DNA of 52,606 bases from Phenylobacterium sp. CCH9-H3 (GCF_001557235.1 NZ_LSJI01000168.1:1-52606), one strand, 5' to 3'; counted from the first letter of the stretch, positions 7,073 through 16,235 are shown. Made by a program: numbers and translations. Notes: generated from the sequence alone by a model not told the origin.

Positions 7073-9289
7073 ATGAGCAATACCGACCGTCCCGAAGAGC
7101 GCGCCCGCGCTCGTGAACAGGCGCCCCCGTCCGACGCGCTCTCACGATACATCAGGGTGCGCCGCGCGTCAGAGGCGCTGATCCGGTCGCTCACGCCCGA
7201 GGACATGGGCGCCCAGTCCATGCCCGACGCCAGCCCAACAAAGTGGCATCTGGCGCACACGACGTGGTTCTTCGAGACGTTCCTGCTGGCGCCGCACCTG
7301 CCGGGCTACCGGGTCTTCGACCCGAAATTCGGCTACCTCTTCAATTCCTACTACGAGGCCGTCGGCCCGCGGCAGCCGCGCCCGGCCCGTGGGCTCATCA
7401 CGCGCCCCTCGGTCGCAGACGTCCTGGCCTACCGCGCCCATGTGGACGCCGGCATGACCTCGCTGTTGAACAGTGGGCTCGGCGGCTTCGGAGATCTGCT
7501 GGACCTGGGCCTGGCTCATGAGGAGCAGCATCAGGAACTGATCCTGATGGACATCCTGCATCTGTTCGCCCAGTCGCCACTGGCGCCCGCCTTCGCGCCG
7601 CCGCGGGCCGCGCCGGCCCGCGCGGCTCGGCCGCTGGGCTATGTCGGCTTCAAGGGCGGCCTCGTGGAGATCGGCCACGACGGCCCAGGCTTCGCCTTCG
7701 ACAACGAAGGCCCGCGCCACCGGGTGTGGCTGGAGCCGTTCCGCCTGGCCGACCGGCTGGTGACCAACGGCGAGTGGCTGGCCTTCATGGCGGACGGCGG
7801 CTACGCGCGCCCCGAGCTCTGGCTCTCGGAAGGCTGGGCCCTGGTCCGGGCGGAGGACTGGCGGGCGCCGATCTACTGGCGCGAGATGCCGGACGGCTGG
7901 CGGATCATGGGCCTGAACGGCCTGCGTACGCTGGACCCGGCCCAGCCGGTCAGCCACCTCAGCTACTACGAGGCCGACGCCTACGCCGCCTGGGCCGGCG
8001 CGCGCCTGCCGACCGAGGCGGAGTGGGAGCACGCCGCCGCCGGCCTGCCCGTCGAGGGCGAGTTCGTGAATTCCGGCCATCTCGGCCCCCAGGCGGCCAC
8101 CGAGGGCCCCGGCCTTCGGCAGATGTTCGGCGACCTCTGGGAATGGACCCGCAGCGCCTACCTGCCTTACCCCGGCTTCAAGGCCGCCCGGGGAGCCGTC
8201 GGCGAGTACAACGGCAAGTTCATGTCCGGCCAGTTCGTCCTGCGCGGCGGAGCCTGCGTCACGCCCGCCGGCCACGCGCGCGCGACCTACAGGAACTTCT
8301 TCTATCCGCATCAGCGCTGGATGTTCTCGGGCCTGCGTCTCGCCCTGGACGGCGCCGGCGAGGATACCAAGTCGTCGGACCTCGAGGCGGATGTCGTCGC
8401 CGGCCTGTCGAAGCCGCACAAGTCGATGCCGCCCAAACACTTCTACGACGCCGATGGTTCGGACCTGTTCGAGGTGATCACCGAGCTGCCCGAATACTAC
8501 CCCACGCGCACCGAGGTCGAGCTTCTGAAGGCGGCCTCGGGCGAGATCGCGCGCCACATTCCCGAGGGCGCCGCCCTTGTGGAGTTCGGCTCGGGCGCCA
8601 GCACCAAGACCCGCATCCTGCTCGACGCCGCCCCCAAGGTGGCGGTCTATGCGCCCATCGATATCAGCGCCTCGGCCCTGGAGGGCGCCGCCCAGGCGAT
8701 CCGGGCCGACTACCCGAAGCTGACCGTCGCGCCTCTGCGCGACGACTTCACCAACGCTCTGCGCCTGCCGCCGGAGACCGAGGGCCGGCCGGTGGTCGGC
8801 TTCTTCCCGGGCTCGACCATCGGTAACTTCACGCCGGACGAGGCGCGGGCCTTCCTGGTCGGCGCGCGACGGCTGCTGGGGGAGGGGGCGGCGTTCCTGG
8901 TCGGGATCGACCTTGTGAAGGACGAGCGCACCCTGGTGGCCGCCTACGATGACGCCCAGGGCGTCACGGCCGCCTTCAACAAGAACCTGCTCAAACGCAT
9001 CAACCGTGAGCTGGATGGGGACTTCGACCTCGACGCCTTCGCCCACCGCGCGGTCTGGAACGCCGCCGAGAGCCGCATCGAGATGCATCTGGTGAGCCTG
9101 AAGGATCAGACCGTCCGCGCGGCGGGCCGGACCTTCCGCTTCGCCGAGGGCGAAACGATCCACACCGAGAACTCCTACAAGTTCACGATCGAGCGGATGG
9201 CGGCCCTGGCGGGCGCGGCGGGCTGGAAGCTGGAGCGGCGCTGGGTCAGCGAAGATCCCGCCTTCGGGATGGTGCTGCTGCGCGCCTAG
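7073..9289 (+). CDS. egtBD: EgtB-EgtD fusion, ergothioneine biosynthesis
   Basis: One uninterrupted 738-residue frame carries two complete enzymes. Residues 1 to about 430 match EgtB, the iron-dependent sulfoxide synthase: a DinB-like domain with putative iron ligands in WHLAHTTW (H59) and HEEQHQ (H149, H153), then an FGE-sulfatase domain with GDLWEWTRSAY, LRGGACVTP and MFSGLRLA. Residues about 437-738 match EgtD, the histidine N-alpha-trimethyltransferase: GLSKPHKSMPPKHFYDADGS, SAM motif EFGSGASTKTR (from 504) and PGSTIGNF (579-586). EgtD makes hercynine and EgtB joins it to a thiol. Fungal Egt1 is also a fusion but in the opposite order. The start follows GAGGAAAG (7061-7068). An EcfG promoter upstream predicts stress induction. 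Confidence 0.93.
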   Translation: MSNTDRPEERARAREQAPPSDALSRYIRVRRASEALIRSLTPEDMGAQSMPDASPTKWHLAHTTWFFETFLLAPHLPGYRVFDPKFGYLFNSYYEAVGPRQPRPARGLITRPSVADVLAYRAHVDAGMTSLLNSGLGGFGDLLDLGLAHEEQHQELILMDILHLFAQSPLAPAFAPPRAAPARAARPLGYVGFKGGLVEIGHDGPGFAFDNEGPRHRVWLEPFRLADRLVTNGEWLAFMADGGYARPELWLSEGWALVRAEDWRAPIYWREMPDGWRIMGLNGLRTLDPAQPVSHLSYYEADAYAAWAGARLPTEAEWEHAAAGLPVEGEFVNSGHLGPQAATEGPGLRQMFGDLWEWTRSAYLPYPGFKAARGAVGEYNGKFMSGQFVLRGGACVTPAGHARATYRNFFYPHQRWMFSGLRLALDGAGEDTKSSDLEADVVAGLSKPHKSMPPKHFYDADGSDLFEVITELPEYYPTRTEVELLKAASGEIARHIPEGAALVEFGSGASTKTRILLDAAPKVAVYAPIDISASALEGAAQAIRADYPKLTVAPLRDDFTNALRLPPETEGRPVVGFFPGSTIGNFTPDEARAFLVGARRLLGEGAAFLVGIDLVKDERTLVAAYDDAQGVTAAFNKNLLKRINRELDGDFDLDAFAHRAVWNAAESRIEMHLVSLKDQTVRAAGRTFRFAEGETIHTENSYKFTIERMAALAGAAGWKLERRWVSEDPAFGMVLLRA

Positions 9290-9337
9290 AGCCTTTGGGG
9301 TTCAGATGGAATCGCCTGAACCGGATCAAAAGGCTCT
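9288..9337. repeat. Palindromic repeat overlapping the egtBD stop codon
   Basis: AGAGCCTTT at 9288-9296 pairs with AAAGGCTCT at 9329-9337. Inside it a second inverted repeat, TTCAG against CTGAA, surrounds ATGGAATCGC. It resembles repetitive extragenic palindromes of Caulobacteraceae and may also end egtBD transcription. Confidence 0.55.
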
Positions 9338-9350
9338 ACATCAAGGGCTT

Positions 9351-9400
9351 AGAGCGCGTCGGGCGGGTCAACCGGCTTCCACCTAACCCTGGCGCGCTCT
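9351..9400. repeat. Second palindromic repeat after egtBD
   Basis: AGAGCGCG at 9351-9358 pairs with CGCGCTCT at 9393-9400. It has the same 50-bp span and the same AGAGC...GCTCT ends as the repeat 13 bp to its left, so the two look like diverged units of one family in tandem. Confidence 0.5.
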
Positions 9401-9478
9401 ACAGCCGCGCGTCAGGTAGCCGAAAGCGGACGCCGTGAGGCGTCCGCTGATCTCCGGCGTCGGGAGCGACGGGAAATC

Positions 9479-9691
9479 CTAGCTTTCGCGGCCGCGCGTG
9501 CGTCCGCCGCCGCGGGAGGCTTCGCCGCCCTTGCGACCGGCCTGGGCCGCGAGGTCGCGGTCCTTGGCGAAGCTGCGCTTCTCGCTGGGCACGCTCGCCC
9601 CGCCCTTGCGGGCGATTTCGCGGCGGCGTTCGGGGTTCATGGCGGCAAAGCCGCGCCGTGCGCGTGGCTTGCCTGTGTCGACCGTGGGCAT
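9479..9691 (-). CDS. KGG-repeat stress-induced protein (con-10/GsiB-like)
   Basis: A 70-residue, strongly basic and hydrophilic protein. It has the small-repeat signature of the KGG family: RGFAAMNPERRREIARKGG followed by LAAQAGRKGGEAS. Relatives include Neurospora con-10, Bacillus GsiB and E. coli YciG, which accumulate in desiccation, osmotic or stationary-phase stress. The start at 9689-9691 has GAGGAG about 9 bp upstream. A longer frame to 9748 exists but adds a non-family leader. A weak EcfG-like match (GCAAC-N17-GGTT, 9729-9754) lies upstream. It sits beside the general-stress genes, which fits a stress role. Confidence 0.8.
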   Translation of the reverse strand: MPTVDTGKPRARRGFAAMNPERRREIARKGGASVPSEKRSFAKDRDLAAQAGRKGGEASRGGGRTRGRES

Positions 9692-9769
9692 CGAGAGGGT
9701 CTCCTCGGGTAGGGCTTGCGGTGAGGCTAACCCCCAAGGCGGCGCCATGGTTGCGTTAGGACTTGAGAC

Positions 9770-11011
9770 TTATTCGCGGCGAAGGGCTTCGATGGGGTCC
9801 AGCCGGGCCGCGCGCCACGACGGATAGGCCCCGAAGACCAGCCCCACGACCACCGAAAATCCCAGCGCCAGCGGCCCCGCCCAGGCCGGAACCGCGGCCG
9901 GCCAGTCGCCCAGTCTGGCGATGGCGAACGCGCCCAGGACGCCGATGGTCAGCCCGATCAACCCGCCCACCAGCGACAGCGAGATCGACTCCAGGGCGAA
10001 CTGGATCAGGACGTGGGATCGCTTGGCGCCCAGGGCCATGCGCAGGCCGATCTCGCGCGTCCGCTCGGTCACCGCCACCAGCATGATGTTCATGATCCCG
10101 ACGCCTCCAACCACAAGGGAGACCCCGGCGACCGCGGCCAGCAGCACCGTGAACGTGCCCACCGCCGCCTGGCTGGCCTCCAGGATGGACGCCATGTTCT
10201 GGGTCTGGAAATCGTCCTCCTCGCCCTCGCGGATCTTGTGCTGGTCGCGCAGCAGGTTGGTGACGTCCTCCTGCACCCGGTCCAGGCTGTCCTCGTCGAC
10301 GGCCTTCACATAGATGGTCTGGACGCTGTCGCCCCGGCTGCGCCGGCCGGCGATCCGCGAGCGCACGGCGGACAGCGGCGCCAGCACCACGTCGTCCTGG
10401 TCCTGCCCAAAGCCCGCCTGGCCCTTGGATTCCAGCACGCCGATGACTTCGAAGGGCACGGTCCGAACCCGCACGCGCCGGCCGACGGGGTCGCTGTCGC
10501 CCCAGAGCTCGCGTGCCACGGTCGGGCCCACGACGGCGACCTTGCGGCCCTGGCGGGCCTCGTTCTCGTCGAACATCCGGCCCGAGGCGATCTTCAGGTC
10601 GCGGGCCACGAGGTAGGCGGGCGTCACCCCCTGGATCTGGGTGTTCCAGTTGGCGCCGTCCGACGCCAGCTGAGCCTGGCCGCGGACCAGGGGCGCCACG
10701 GCCTCCACGTCTTCCACCTGCCTGGCGATAGCCTCGGCGTCGCCGTCGCGCAGCGAGAAGCCGCCGCCCGCCGCCTGGGAAACCGGGCCGCGCTGGAAGT
10801 TCGGCGTCACGATGATGAGGTTGGAGCCCAGGCCGGAGATCGCCTGGGTGACCCGCTGCTGCGCGCCCATGCCGATCGAGGTCATCATCACCACGGCCGC
10901 CACACCGATCACCACACCCAGCGAGGTCAGCACGCTGCGCATCGGGTGGGCGAGGATGGCGCCCAGGGCGAAGCGGACGAGTTCGAAGGCCTTCATGCCG
11001 TCGGAGCTCAT
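9770..11011 (-). CDS. MacB-like ABC transporter permease
   Basis: A 413-residue membrane protein of the FtsX/MacB permease family. One N-terminal transmembrane helix ([20 protein letters not shown]) is followed by a periplasmic MacB core domain of about 200 residues. Three C-terminal helices follow, with the family phrases [28 protein letters not shown] and [19 protein letters not shown]. Its ATG at 11009-11011 overlaps the stop of the ATPase gene as ATGA, so the two are translationally coupled. It lacks the fused N-terminal ATPase of E. coli MacB, which is supplied by the adjacent gene. It should work with the adaptor at 11703-13265 as a tripartite efflux or mechanotransmission pump. The substrate is unknown. 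Confidence 0.93.
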   Translation of the reverse strand: MSSDGMKAFELVRFALGAILAHPMRSVLTSLGVVIGVAAVVMMTSIGMGAQQRVTQAISGLGSNLIIVTPNFQRGPVSQAAGGGFSLRDGDAEAIARQVEDVEAVAPLVRGQAQLASDGANWNTQIQGVTPAYLVARDLKIASGRMFDENEARQGRKVAVVGPTVARELWGDSDPVGRRVRVRTVPFEVIGVLESKGQAGFGQDQDDVVLAPLSAVRSRIAGRRSRGDSVQTIYVKAVDEDSLDRVQEDVTNLLRDQHKIREGEEDDFQTQNMASILEASQAAVGTFTVLLAAVAGVSLVVGGVGIMNIMLVAVTERTREIGLRMALGAKRSHVLIQFALESISLSLVGGLIGLTIGVLGAFAIARLGDWPAAVPAWAGPLALGFSVVVGLVFGAYPSWRAARLDPIEALRRE

Positions 11012-11691
11012 GCCTTGCGTCCCCACTCGTCCGACACGATCAGCCCGTCGCGGAACGCCACCCGCCGGTGGGCCAGGTCCGCCACCTCCGGGTCGTGGGT
11101 AACCACCGCCAGGGTCAGGCCGCCGGCGTTCAGCTCCTCGAACAGGGCCAGCACCTCCTCGCCGGTGCTGGTGTCCAGGGCGCCGGTGGGCTCGTCGGCC
11201 AGCAGCAGGTCGGGGCGGTTGGCGAGGCTGCGGGCGATGGCCACCCGCTGCTGCTGGCCGCCCGACAGCTGCGTCGGCCGATGCCCCATGCGCGCGCCCA
11301 GGCCCACGCGCTCCAGCAGCTCCGCCGCCCGCGCGCGCCGTTCCTTCGGAGCCATGCCGGCGTAGATCATCGGCAGCTCGACGTTCTGCAGCGCGCTCAG
11401 CCGCGGCAGCAGCTGGAAGGACTGGAACACGAACCCGATCCGCCGGCGCCGGAAGTCGGCCAGCTCGTCGTCCGAGAACCCGCTCACGTCCTCGCCCTCG
11501 AAGCGGTAGGCGCCGCTGGTCGGACGGTCCAGGCCGCCAAGGATGTTCATCAGCGTCGACTTGCCCGAGCCGGAGGGCCCGATGATCGCCACGTACTCGC
11601 CGCGCTCGATCGTCAGGCTGACGCCGCCCAGCGCCTGAACCTCTTCCTCGCCCATGATGTAGACCTTGCGCAGGTCCTGGATGTCGATCAT
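11008..11691 (-). CDS. MacB/LolD-type ABC transporter ATP-binding protein
   Basis: A 227-residue ATPase of the MacB/LolD group. It has Walker [10 protein letters not shown], the Q-loop in [21 protein letters not shown], signature [15 protein letters not shown], Walker [13 protein letters not shown] and the H-loop VTHDPEVA. The start [11 protein letters not shown] at 11689-11691 lies 11 bp after the adaptor stop. Longer upstream frames would run through the adaptor and are not used. Its stop overlaps the permease start. The genes are read in the order adaptor, ATPase, permease. Confidence 0.93.
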   Translation of the reverse strand: MIDIQDLRKVYIMGEEEVQALGGVSLTIERGEYVAIIGPSGSGKSTLMNILGGLDRPTSGAYRFEGEDVSGFSDDELADFRRRRIGFVFQSFQLLPRLSALQNVELPMIYAGMAPKERRARAAELLERVGLGARMGHRPTQLSGGQQQRVAIARSLANRPDLLLADEPTGALDTSTGEEVLALFEELNAGGLTLAVVTHDPEVADLAHRRVAFRDGLIVSDEWGRKA

Positions 11692-11702
11692 CGACCCTGC
11701 GC

Positions 11703-13265
11703 CTACATCCGCACCCGGACGCCGCCGCCCGCGCCGGGCGGGCCGCCCATGGGAGCGCCGACCTGAGCCTTGGGCCGCGGCCCGCCGCCGACGATCACCT
11801 GGTCGCCCGGCTTCAGTTCGCGGCTGACGATCTCGGTGTAGGAGCCGTCCGTGGCGCCCACGCGGACGGGGATCGGGACCGGCTTCCTGTCGCGCAGCAC
11901 ATAGACCGTCCCGCCGCGCAGGCCGCCGGCCCGGCCGCGGCCCTGGGCCATGGTGGCGCGCAGCGCCGCCAGCTTGGCCTTCTGGTCGGGGCGCAGCAGC
12001 GGCTCCAGCTTGCCCAGCGCCTCGTTCATGGTCTTGGCCACGGCCTCGCGCATGGCCGCGGGGTTGCCGGCCGCTGAGGCGCGCGCCGCCTGCAGGCGGG
12101 TTCGGAGGTCGGCCTGGATCGGCGCCCAAGCCTTCTGCTGCTTCGCGTCGAGATCGAGTTGCTCGACGATGCGGGCGCCCATGCCTCCGCCGCCCGGGCG
12201 GGCCCCGCCGCCGCCCGAACCGGGCCCGGCCATCATCACGTTCCCGGCGCTGCGATTGGCGCCGCGGCCCTCCGACGGCGGGCTCCAGCGCAGCGCCTGG
12301 GCGGGGACCTTCAGGACGTTGCGCTTGGTGTCGATGATGATGTCGGCGTTGGCGGTCATGCCCGGCAGCAGCTTGCGCTGCGGATTGTCGGCCTCGGCGA
12401 TGACCGTGTAGCTGACCACGTTCTGGTCCGTGGTCGGCTGCTTGCGCACCTGGGTGACGATCCCCTCGAACGTGTCCTCCGGGAAGGCGTCGACGGTGAA
12501 GCGCACCATCTGGCCCTCCTGCAGCTGGCCGACGTCGGCCTCGTCCACCGAGATCTTGACCTCCACCTTCGACAGGTCCTGGGCGATCGTGAACAGCACC
12601 GGGGCCTGCAGGCTGGCGGCCACGGTGTTGCCGGGCTCCACCTTGCGGTCCACCACGATGCCGTCGATGGGCGAGACGATGGTGGTGCGGCCCAGGTCCA
12701 CCTGCTGGCTGCGCAGCGAAGCGCGGCTCTGGGTCACGCGCGCCTGGGCGGCGGCCACATTGGCCCGGGCGGTCTTAAGCGCGGCCGTGGCCTGGTCCAG
12801 GGTGCTGGCGGCGTACCAGCCCTGGTCCACCAGGGTCCTCTTGCGATTGTAGTCGGCCTGGGCGTTCTCCAGCGTCGCCTGCGCCTGTCGGACCGCCGCC
12901 TGACCGGCCTGGATGTCGGCCTGGCCCTGCGCCACGCGCGACTGGTAGGTCTGCGGATCCAGAATCGCCAGGGTCTGTCCCGCCTTCACCTCGTCGTTGA
13001 AGTCCGCCAGCACCGTGGTCACCTGACCGGAGATCTGCGAACCCACGTCCACGGTGACCAGCGCCTGCAGGCTGCCGGAGGCGGAGACCGAGCGGGTGAT
13101 GTCGCCGCGCTCGATCGCGCCGAAGCGGTACGGGTCCTTCTCCGGCTTCGGCCGCATCTGCCAGCCGACCAGCGCCGCAATGATCAGGCCGATGACGGCC
13201 ACGGTGATCCAGGCCGCGCGGGGTATGCGGAAGGCGCGGCGACGAGGGGTCTGGTTCAGGCTCAT
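11703..13265 (-). CDS. MacA-like periplasmic adaptor (HlyD/RND family) with helical insert
   Basis: A 520-residue inner-membrane-anchored adaptor. A TM anchor spans about residues 17-36. A lipoyl half-domain (GSQISGQVTTVLADFNDEVKAG), an alpha-hairpin (about 105-195) and beta-barrel segments follow to about 325. The final domain resumes at about 452 with GTVYVLRDRKPVPIPVRVG. Between them lies an extra segment of about 120 residues: a Gly-rich linker (330-363), then a helical stretch (366-441) with LDLDAKQQKAW and LLRPDQKAKLAALRA, which resembles the LTxxQ repeats of Spy/CpxP. Ordinary MacA proteins are about 370 residues. A second Gly/Pro-rich tail ends the protein. The two-component genes upstream on the same strand may regulate it. 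Confidence 0.9.
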   Translation of the reverse strand: MSLNQTPRRRAFRIPRAAWITVAVIGLIIAALVGWQMRPKPEKDPYRFGAIERGDITRSVSASGSLQALVTVDVGSQISGQVTTVLADFNDEVKAGQTLAILDPQTYQSRVAQGQADIQAGQAAVRQAQATLENAQADYNRKRTLVDQGWYAASTLDQATAALKTARANVAAAQARVTQSRASLRSQQVDLGRTTIVSPIDGIVVDRKVEPGNTVAASLQAPVLFTIAQDLSKVEVKISVDEADVGQLQEGQMVRFTVDAFPEDTFEGIVTQVRKQPTTDQNVVSYTVIAEADNPQRKLLPGMTANADIIIDTKRNVLKVPAQALRWSPPSEGRGANRSAGNVMMAGPGSGGGGARPGGGGMGARIVEQLDLDAKQQKAWAPIQADLRTRLQAARASAAGNPAAMREAVAKTMNEALGKLEPLLRPDQKAKLAALRATMAQGRGRAGGLRGGTVYVLRDRKPVPIPVRVGATDGSYTEIVSRELKPGDQVIVGGGPRPKAQVGAPMGGPPGAGGGVRVRM

Positions 13266-13373
13266 GTCGTCCCAAGTATCGGCGGGCCCGGATGAACCCG
13301 CCGTGACTAGGCCAGAGCTCCTTTGCGGGTCGATTTCACTTTCGTTTCGGCCCGTGGCCGGAACATGGACGGG

Positions 13374-14714
13374 TTACAGGGGCAGTTCGACCCGGGCGGT
13401 GAGGCCGCCGCCGGTGCGATTGACCAGGCTGACGTCGCCGCCGTGGCCGCGGGCGATCGAGCGCACCACGGCCAGGCCCAGGCCGATCCCGCCGGTCTGG
13501 CGGCTGCGCGACGGCTCGCGCCGGTAGAAGGGCTCGAACACCTTCTCCGCGTCCTTCTCGGGAATGCCGGGACCGTCGTCGTCGATCTCCAGCACGGCGT
13601 GGCCGTCGCGCTGGAAGACCCGCGCCCGCGCCTGGCCGCCGAACTTCACGGCGTTCTCCAGCAGGTTGGCCACCAGACGGCGCAGGGCCATCGGGTCGCC
13701 CTCCAGCACAACCTTCTCGCTCGGCTCCGCCTCGGCCTTGGCGCCCGTCTCGGCCATCTCGTCGCACAGGCTTTCCACCAGGGACGACAGCTCAAGCGGC
13801 GTGCGCTCGCCGGCCTTGGTGGCGTCGCGCACGAAAGCCAGCGTGGCGGTGATCATCTCCTCCATCTGGTCCAGGTCCGAGGCGTACTTCGCCCGCTGGT
13901 CCTCCGGCAGGCTCTCGATCCGGAAGCGCAGCCGCGTCAGGGGCGTGCGCAGGTCGTGGGCGATGGCGCCCATCATCGCCGTGCGGTCCTCGACATAGCG
14001 GCGCAGGCGCCCCTGCATCTCGTTGAAGGCCCGGGCGGCGGTCGCCACCTCGGCCGGGCCCTTGACCTCCAGCGGCGGGGCGCGGGGATCGCGGCCCAGG
14101 CGCTCGGCGGCGTCCGCGAACACCTGGATCGGCAGCGACAGCCGCCGGGCGTAGATCCAGGCCACCGGCGACATGGCCAGGGCCGACAGGGCGAACCACA
14201 GGGCCACCCTCTGCTGCCAGTCGCTGAGGCCGAACGGGACCTCGGGATGGACCACCTTCCACCGCCCGTCGGCCTGGCGGACGCCCACGTTGAACGGGGA
14301 GATCAGGAAATGCTCCTCCTCGCTCATGCCCGCGCGCGCCACGCGGTCGCGAATGATCCGGCCGACCCGCCGGTCGGAGAGCGGGCCGCGCTCGCCGGCG
14401 ATCACCACCTGGGATGTGGGCACGCCCAGGTTCTCGGCGATCTTGTCGCGGATGGCGGGGATGCTCTTGCCCTCCAGCACCGGCGCGGGCGGCCGGTCCT
14501 GTTCGGTGAGGATCAGCGGGCGCCGCTCGGTGAAGACGGGCGCTGCGCCGTGGAAGGTCTGCTCGATCTCGGAGATGCGGTAGAAATCCGGCGCCGGCGG
14601 GGGCAGGAAGAAGAGCAGCAGCGTGCTCATCAGCCAGGCGGCCACCAGCGTCAGGCCCGTCAGCGTCAGCAACTGGACCAGCAGCGGCGCCGTCGGCCGG
14701 CCGAAGGACTTCAC
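13374..14714 (-). CDS. EnvZ-like sensor histidine kinase
   Basis: A 446-residue membrane histidine kinase. TM1 lies at about 9-37 and TM2 at about 169-189, enclosing a periplasmic sensor of about 130 residues. A HAMP linker follows (RRLSLPIQVFADAAERLG). The H-box is IAHDLRTPLTRLR with phospho-acceptor about H253. The N-box LVANLLENAVKFG, the G1-box DDDGPGIP and the G2-box GGIGLGLAVV are all intact. Its start overlaps the response-regulator stop by 4 bp, a typical coupled pair. The signal is not identifiable. It lies directly upstream of the MacAB-like genes on the same strand, so control of that pump is a reasonable guess. Confidence 0.93.
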   Translation of the reverse strand: MKSFGRPTAPLLVQLLTLTGLTLVAAWLMSTLLLFFLPPPAPDFYRISEIEQTFHGAAPVFTERRPLILTEQDRPPAPVLEGKSIPAIRDKIAENLGVPTSQVVIAGERGPLSDRRVGRIIRDRVARAGMSEEEHFLISPFNVGVRQADGRWKVVHPEVPFGLSDWQQRVALWFALSALAMSPVAWIYARRLSLPIQVFADAAERLGRDPRAPPLEVKGPAEVATAARAFNEMQGRLRRYVEDRTAMMGAIAHDLRTPLTRLRFRIESLPEDQRAKYASDLDQMEEMITATLAFVRDATKAGERTPLELSSLVESLCDEMAETGAKAEAEPSEKVVLEGDPMALRRLVANLLENAVKFGGQARARVFQRDGHAVLEIDDDGPGIPEKDAEKVFEPFYRREPSRSRQTGGIGLGLAVVRSIARGHGGDVSLVNRTGGGLTARVELPL

Positions 14715-15448
14715 GCCCGCTTCACCTTCGCCGTGAACATATAGCCCTCGTTGCGGATCGTGCGGATCAGGTCGTGTCCGCCGCCGCCGTCGTCCAGCTT
14801 ACGCCGCAGGCGGCTGATCTGCACGTCGATGGCCCGATCGAAGGCGTCGCTGTCGGGGCCGCGGGCGAATTCCAGCAGCTGGTCGCGGGTCAGCACCCGC
14901 TGCGGCCGCTCCACGAAGGCGCGGAGCAGCGAGAACTCGCCCGAGCTCAGGTTCACCACCACCCCGGCCGGCGAGCGCAGCTCGCGCCGCACCAGGTCCA
15001 GCCGCCAGCCGGCGAACTCGCAGCCGGCGCCCAGGGCCCCGCTGGTGGTCCGCTGCTCGGCCCGTCGCAGCACCGCCCGCACCCGCGCCAGCAGCTCGCG
15101 CGGATTGCACGGCTTGGCCAGGTAGTCGTCGGCGCCCAGCTCCAGGCCCACGATGCGGTCGGTGTCCTCGCCCATGGCCGAGAGCATGATGATCGGCGGC
15201 GCGTTCTCGGTGGTGGTCAGGCGGCGGCAGACGGCCAGCCCGTCCTCGCCCGGCATCATGATGTCCAGCACGATCAGGTCGACGGGCCCGCGCTCCAGAA
15301 CGCGCTCCATCTCGGTCGCGTCGCCGGCGGTGTCCACCTTGTACCCATGCTTGCCCAGGAAGTCGGAAACGACGTCGCGGATGCCCGGATCGTCGTCCAC
15401 CATGAGGATTCGGGCGCCGGCCCCGGCCATGTCAGTCGCAAGCTCCAT
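14711..15448 (-). CDS. OmpR/PhoB-family response regulator
   Basis: A 245-residue response regulator. The receiver domain has the acidic pocket VDDDPG and phospho-acceptor about D62 in VLDIMMPGEDG, plus the conserved Lys in DDYLAKPCNPREL. The C-terminal winged helix (LSSGEFSLLRAFVERPQRVLTRDQLL ... DVQISRLRRKL ... IRTIRNEGYMF) binds DNA. It precedes and overlaps the kinase gene. Two starts are possible: ATG 15446-15448 (used here) and ATG 15428-15430, which has GGAG 12 bp upstream and would give MAGAGARILMVDD. A 78-bp gap separates it from the MBL gene upstream. Confidence 0.93.
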   Translation of the reverse strand: MELATDMAGAGARILMVDDDPGIRDVVSDFLGKHGYKVDTAGDATEMERVLERGPVDLIVLDIMMPGEDGLAVCRRLTTTENAPPIIMLSAMGEDTDRIVGLELGADDYLAKPCNPRELLARVRAVLRRAEQRTTSGALGAGCEFAGWRLDLVRRELRSPAGVVVNLSSGEFSLLRAFVERPQRVLTRDQLLEFARGPDSDAFDRAIDVQISRLRRKLDDGGGGHDLIRTIRNEGYMFTAKVKRA

Positions 15449-15526
15449 GGGCGCCAGCTTGTCCGCCGGCCGTAACGTACGAATGTCTCAACTGAAACCG
15501 AGGTGTCCGGACCGTGACGGGCGGGG

Positions 15527-16204
15527 TCATGGATCGGCCAGGACGTCGTCGGCGACGAACGGATTGGTCTTCCGCTCCTGGCCGAAGGTCGACATCGGTC
15601 CGTGGCCGGGAACGAACTGCACGTCGTCGCCCAGCGGCCACAGCTTGCCGGTGATGGCGTCGATCAGGTCCTTGTAATTCCCCCTCGGGAAATCGGTCCG
15701 CCCTATGGAGCCCTGGAACAGCACGTCGCCCACCTGGGCGAAGCGGGCCTGGCGGTGGAAGAAGACCACATGGCCGGGGGTGTGGCCGGGGCAGTGGATG
15801 ACCTCGAACTCGGTCTCGCCCAGCGACACTGTGTCGCCGTCCTTCAGCCAGCGGTCGGGGGTGAAGCTCTGGGCCTCCGGCATGCCCCACTTGGCGCCGC
15901 TGGCGCCGATGTCGTCGATCCAGAACTGGTCGTCGGGGTGCGGCCCCTCGATAGGGACGCCGGTCAGCGCCTTGAGCGCCGCCGTGCCGCCCGCATGGTC
16001 CAGGTGGCCGTGGGTGATCCAGATCTTCTCCAGCGTCAGGCCGTGCTTTTCGAGGGCCTCCATGAGCTTGGGGACCTCGCCGCCGGGATCGATGATCGCG
16101 GCCTTGTTGGTCCTGGAGCACCACACGATGGTGCAGTTCTGCTGGAGCGGCGTGACCGGCGCGATCATCGCGCGGATCGGCAGGGGCGGAGCAGGGGCGT
16201 TCAT
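15527..16204 (-). CDS. MBL-fold metallo-hydrolase (YcbL/glyoxalase II-like)
   Basis: A 225-residue metallo-beta-lactamase-fold hydrolase. The metal motif is THGHLDHAGG, with further ligands in CPGHTPGH, VGDVLFQGSIGRTDFP and FVPGHGPMSTFG. The arrangement matches the YcbL/glyoxalase II-like group that hydrolyses thioesters such as S-lactoylglutathione. It is shorter than true GloB because it lacks the C-terminal helical substrate domain. A strong intrinsic terminator (16236-16267) lies just upstream on the same strand, so the gene must have its own promoter in the short gap after that hairpin or depend on read-through. Confidence 0.88.
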   Translation of the reverse strand: MNAPAPPLPIRAMIAPVTPLQQNCTIVWCSRTNKAAIIDPGGEVPKLMEALEKHGLTLEKIWITHGHLDHAGGTAALKALTGVPIEGPHPDDQFWIDDIGASGAKWGMPEAQSFTPDRWLKDGDTVSLGETEFEVIHCPGHTPGHVVFFHRQARFAQVGDVLFQGSIGRTDFPRGNYKDLIDAITGKLWPLGDDVQFVPGHGPMSTFGQERKTNPFVADDVLADP

Positions 16205-16235
16205 GTCCGCCCCATGATCGTGGCTCGCGGCCCAT

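Noticed and set aside
7169..9163. A 664-codon open frame antisense to the EgtB-EgtD gene
   Set aside because: It is a shadow of the GC-rich sense gene with no protein-like features.
9729..9754. Possible EcfG promoter (GCAAC-N17-GGTT) before the KGG-protein gene
   Set aside because: Both boxes carry a mismatch and the spacing is 17. It is biologically attractive but too weak to call without expression data.
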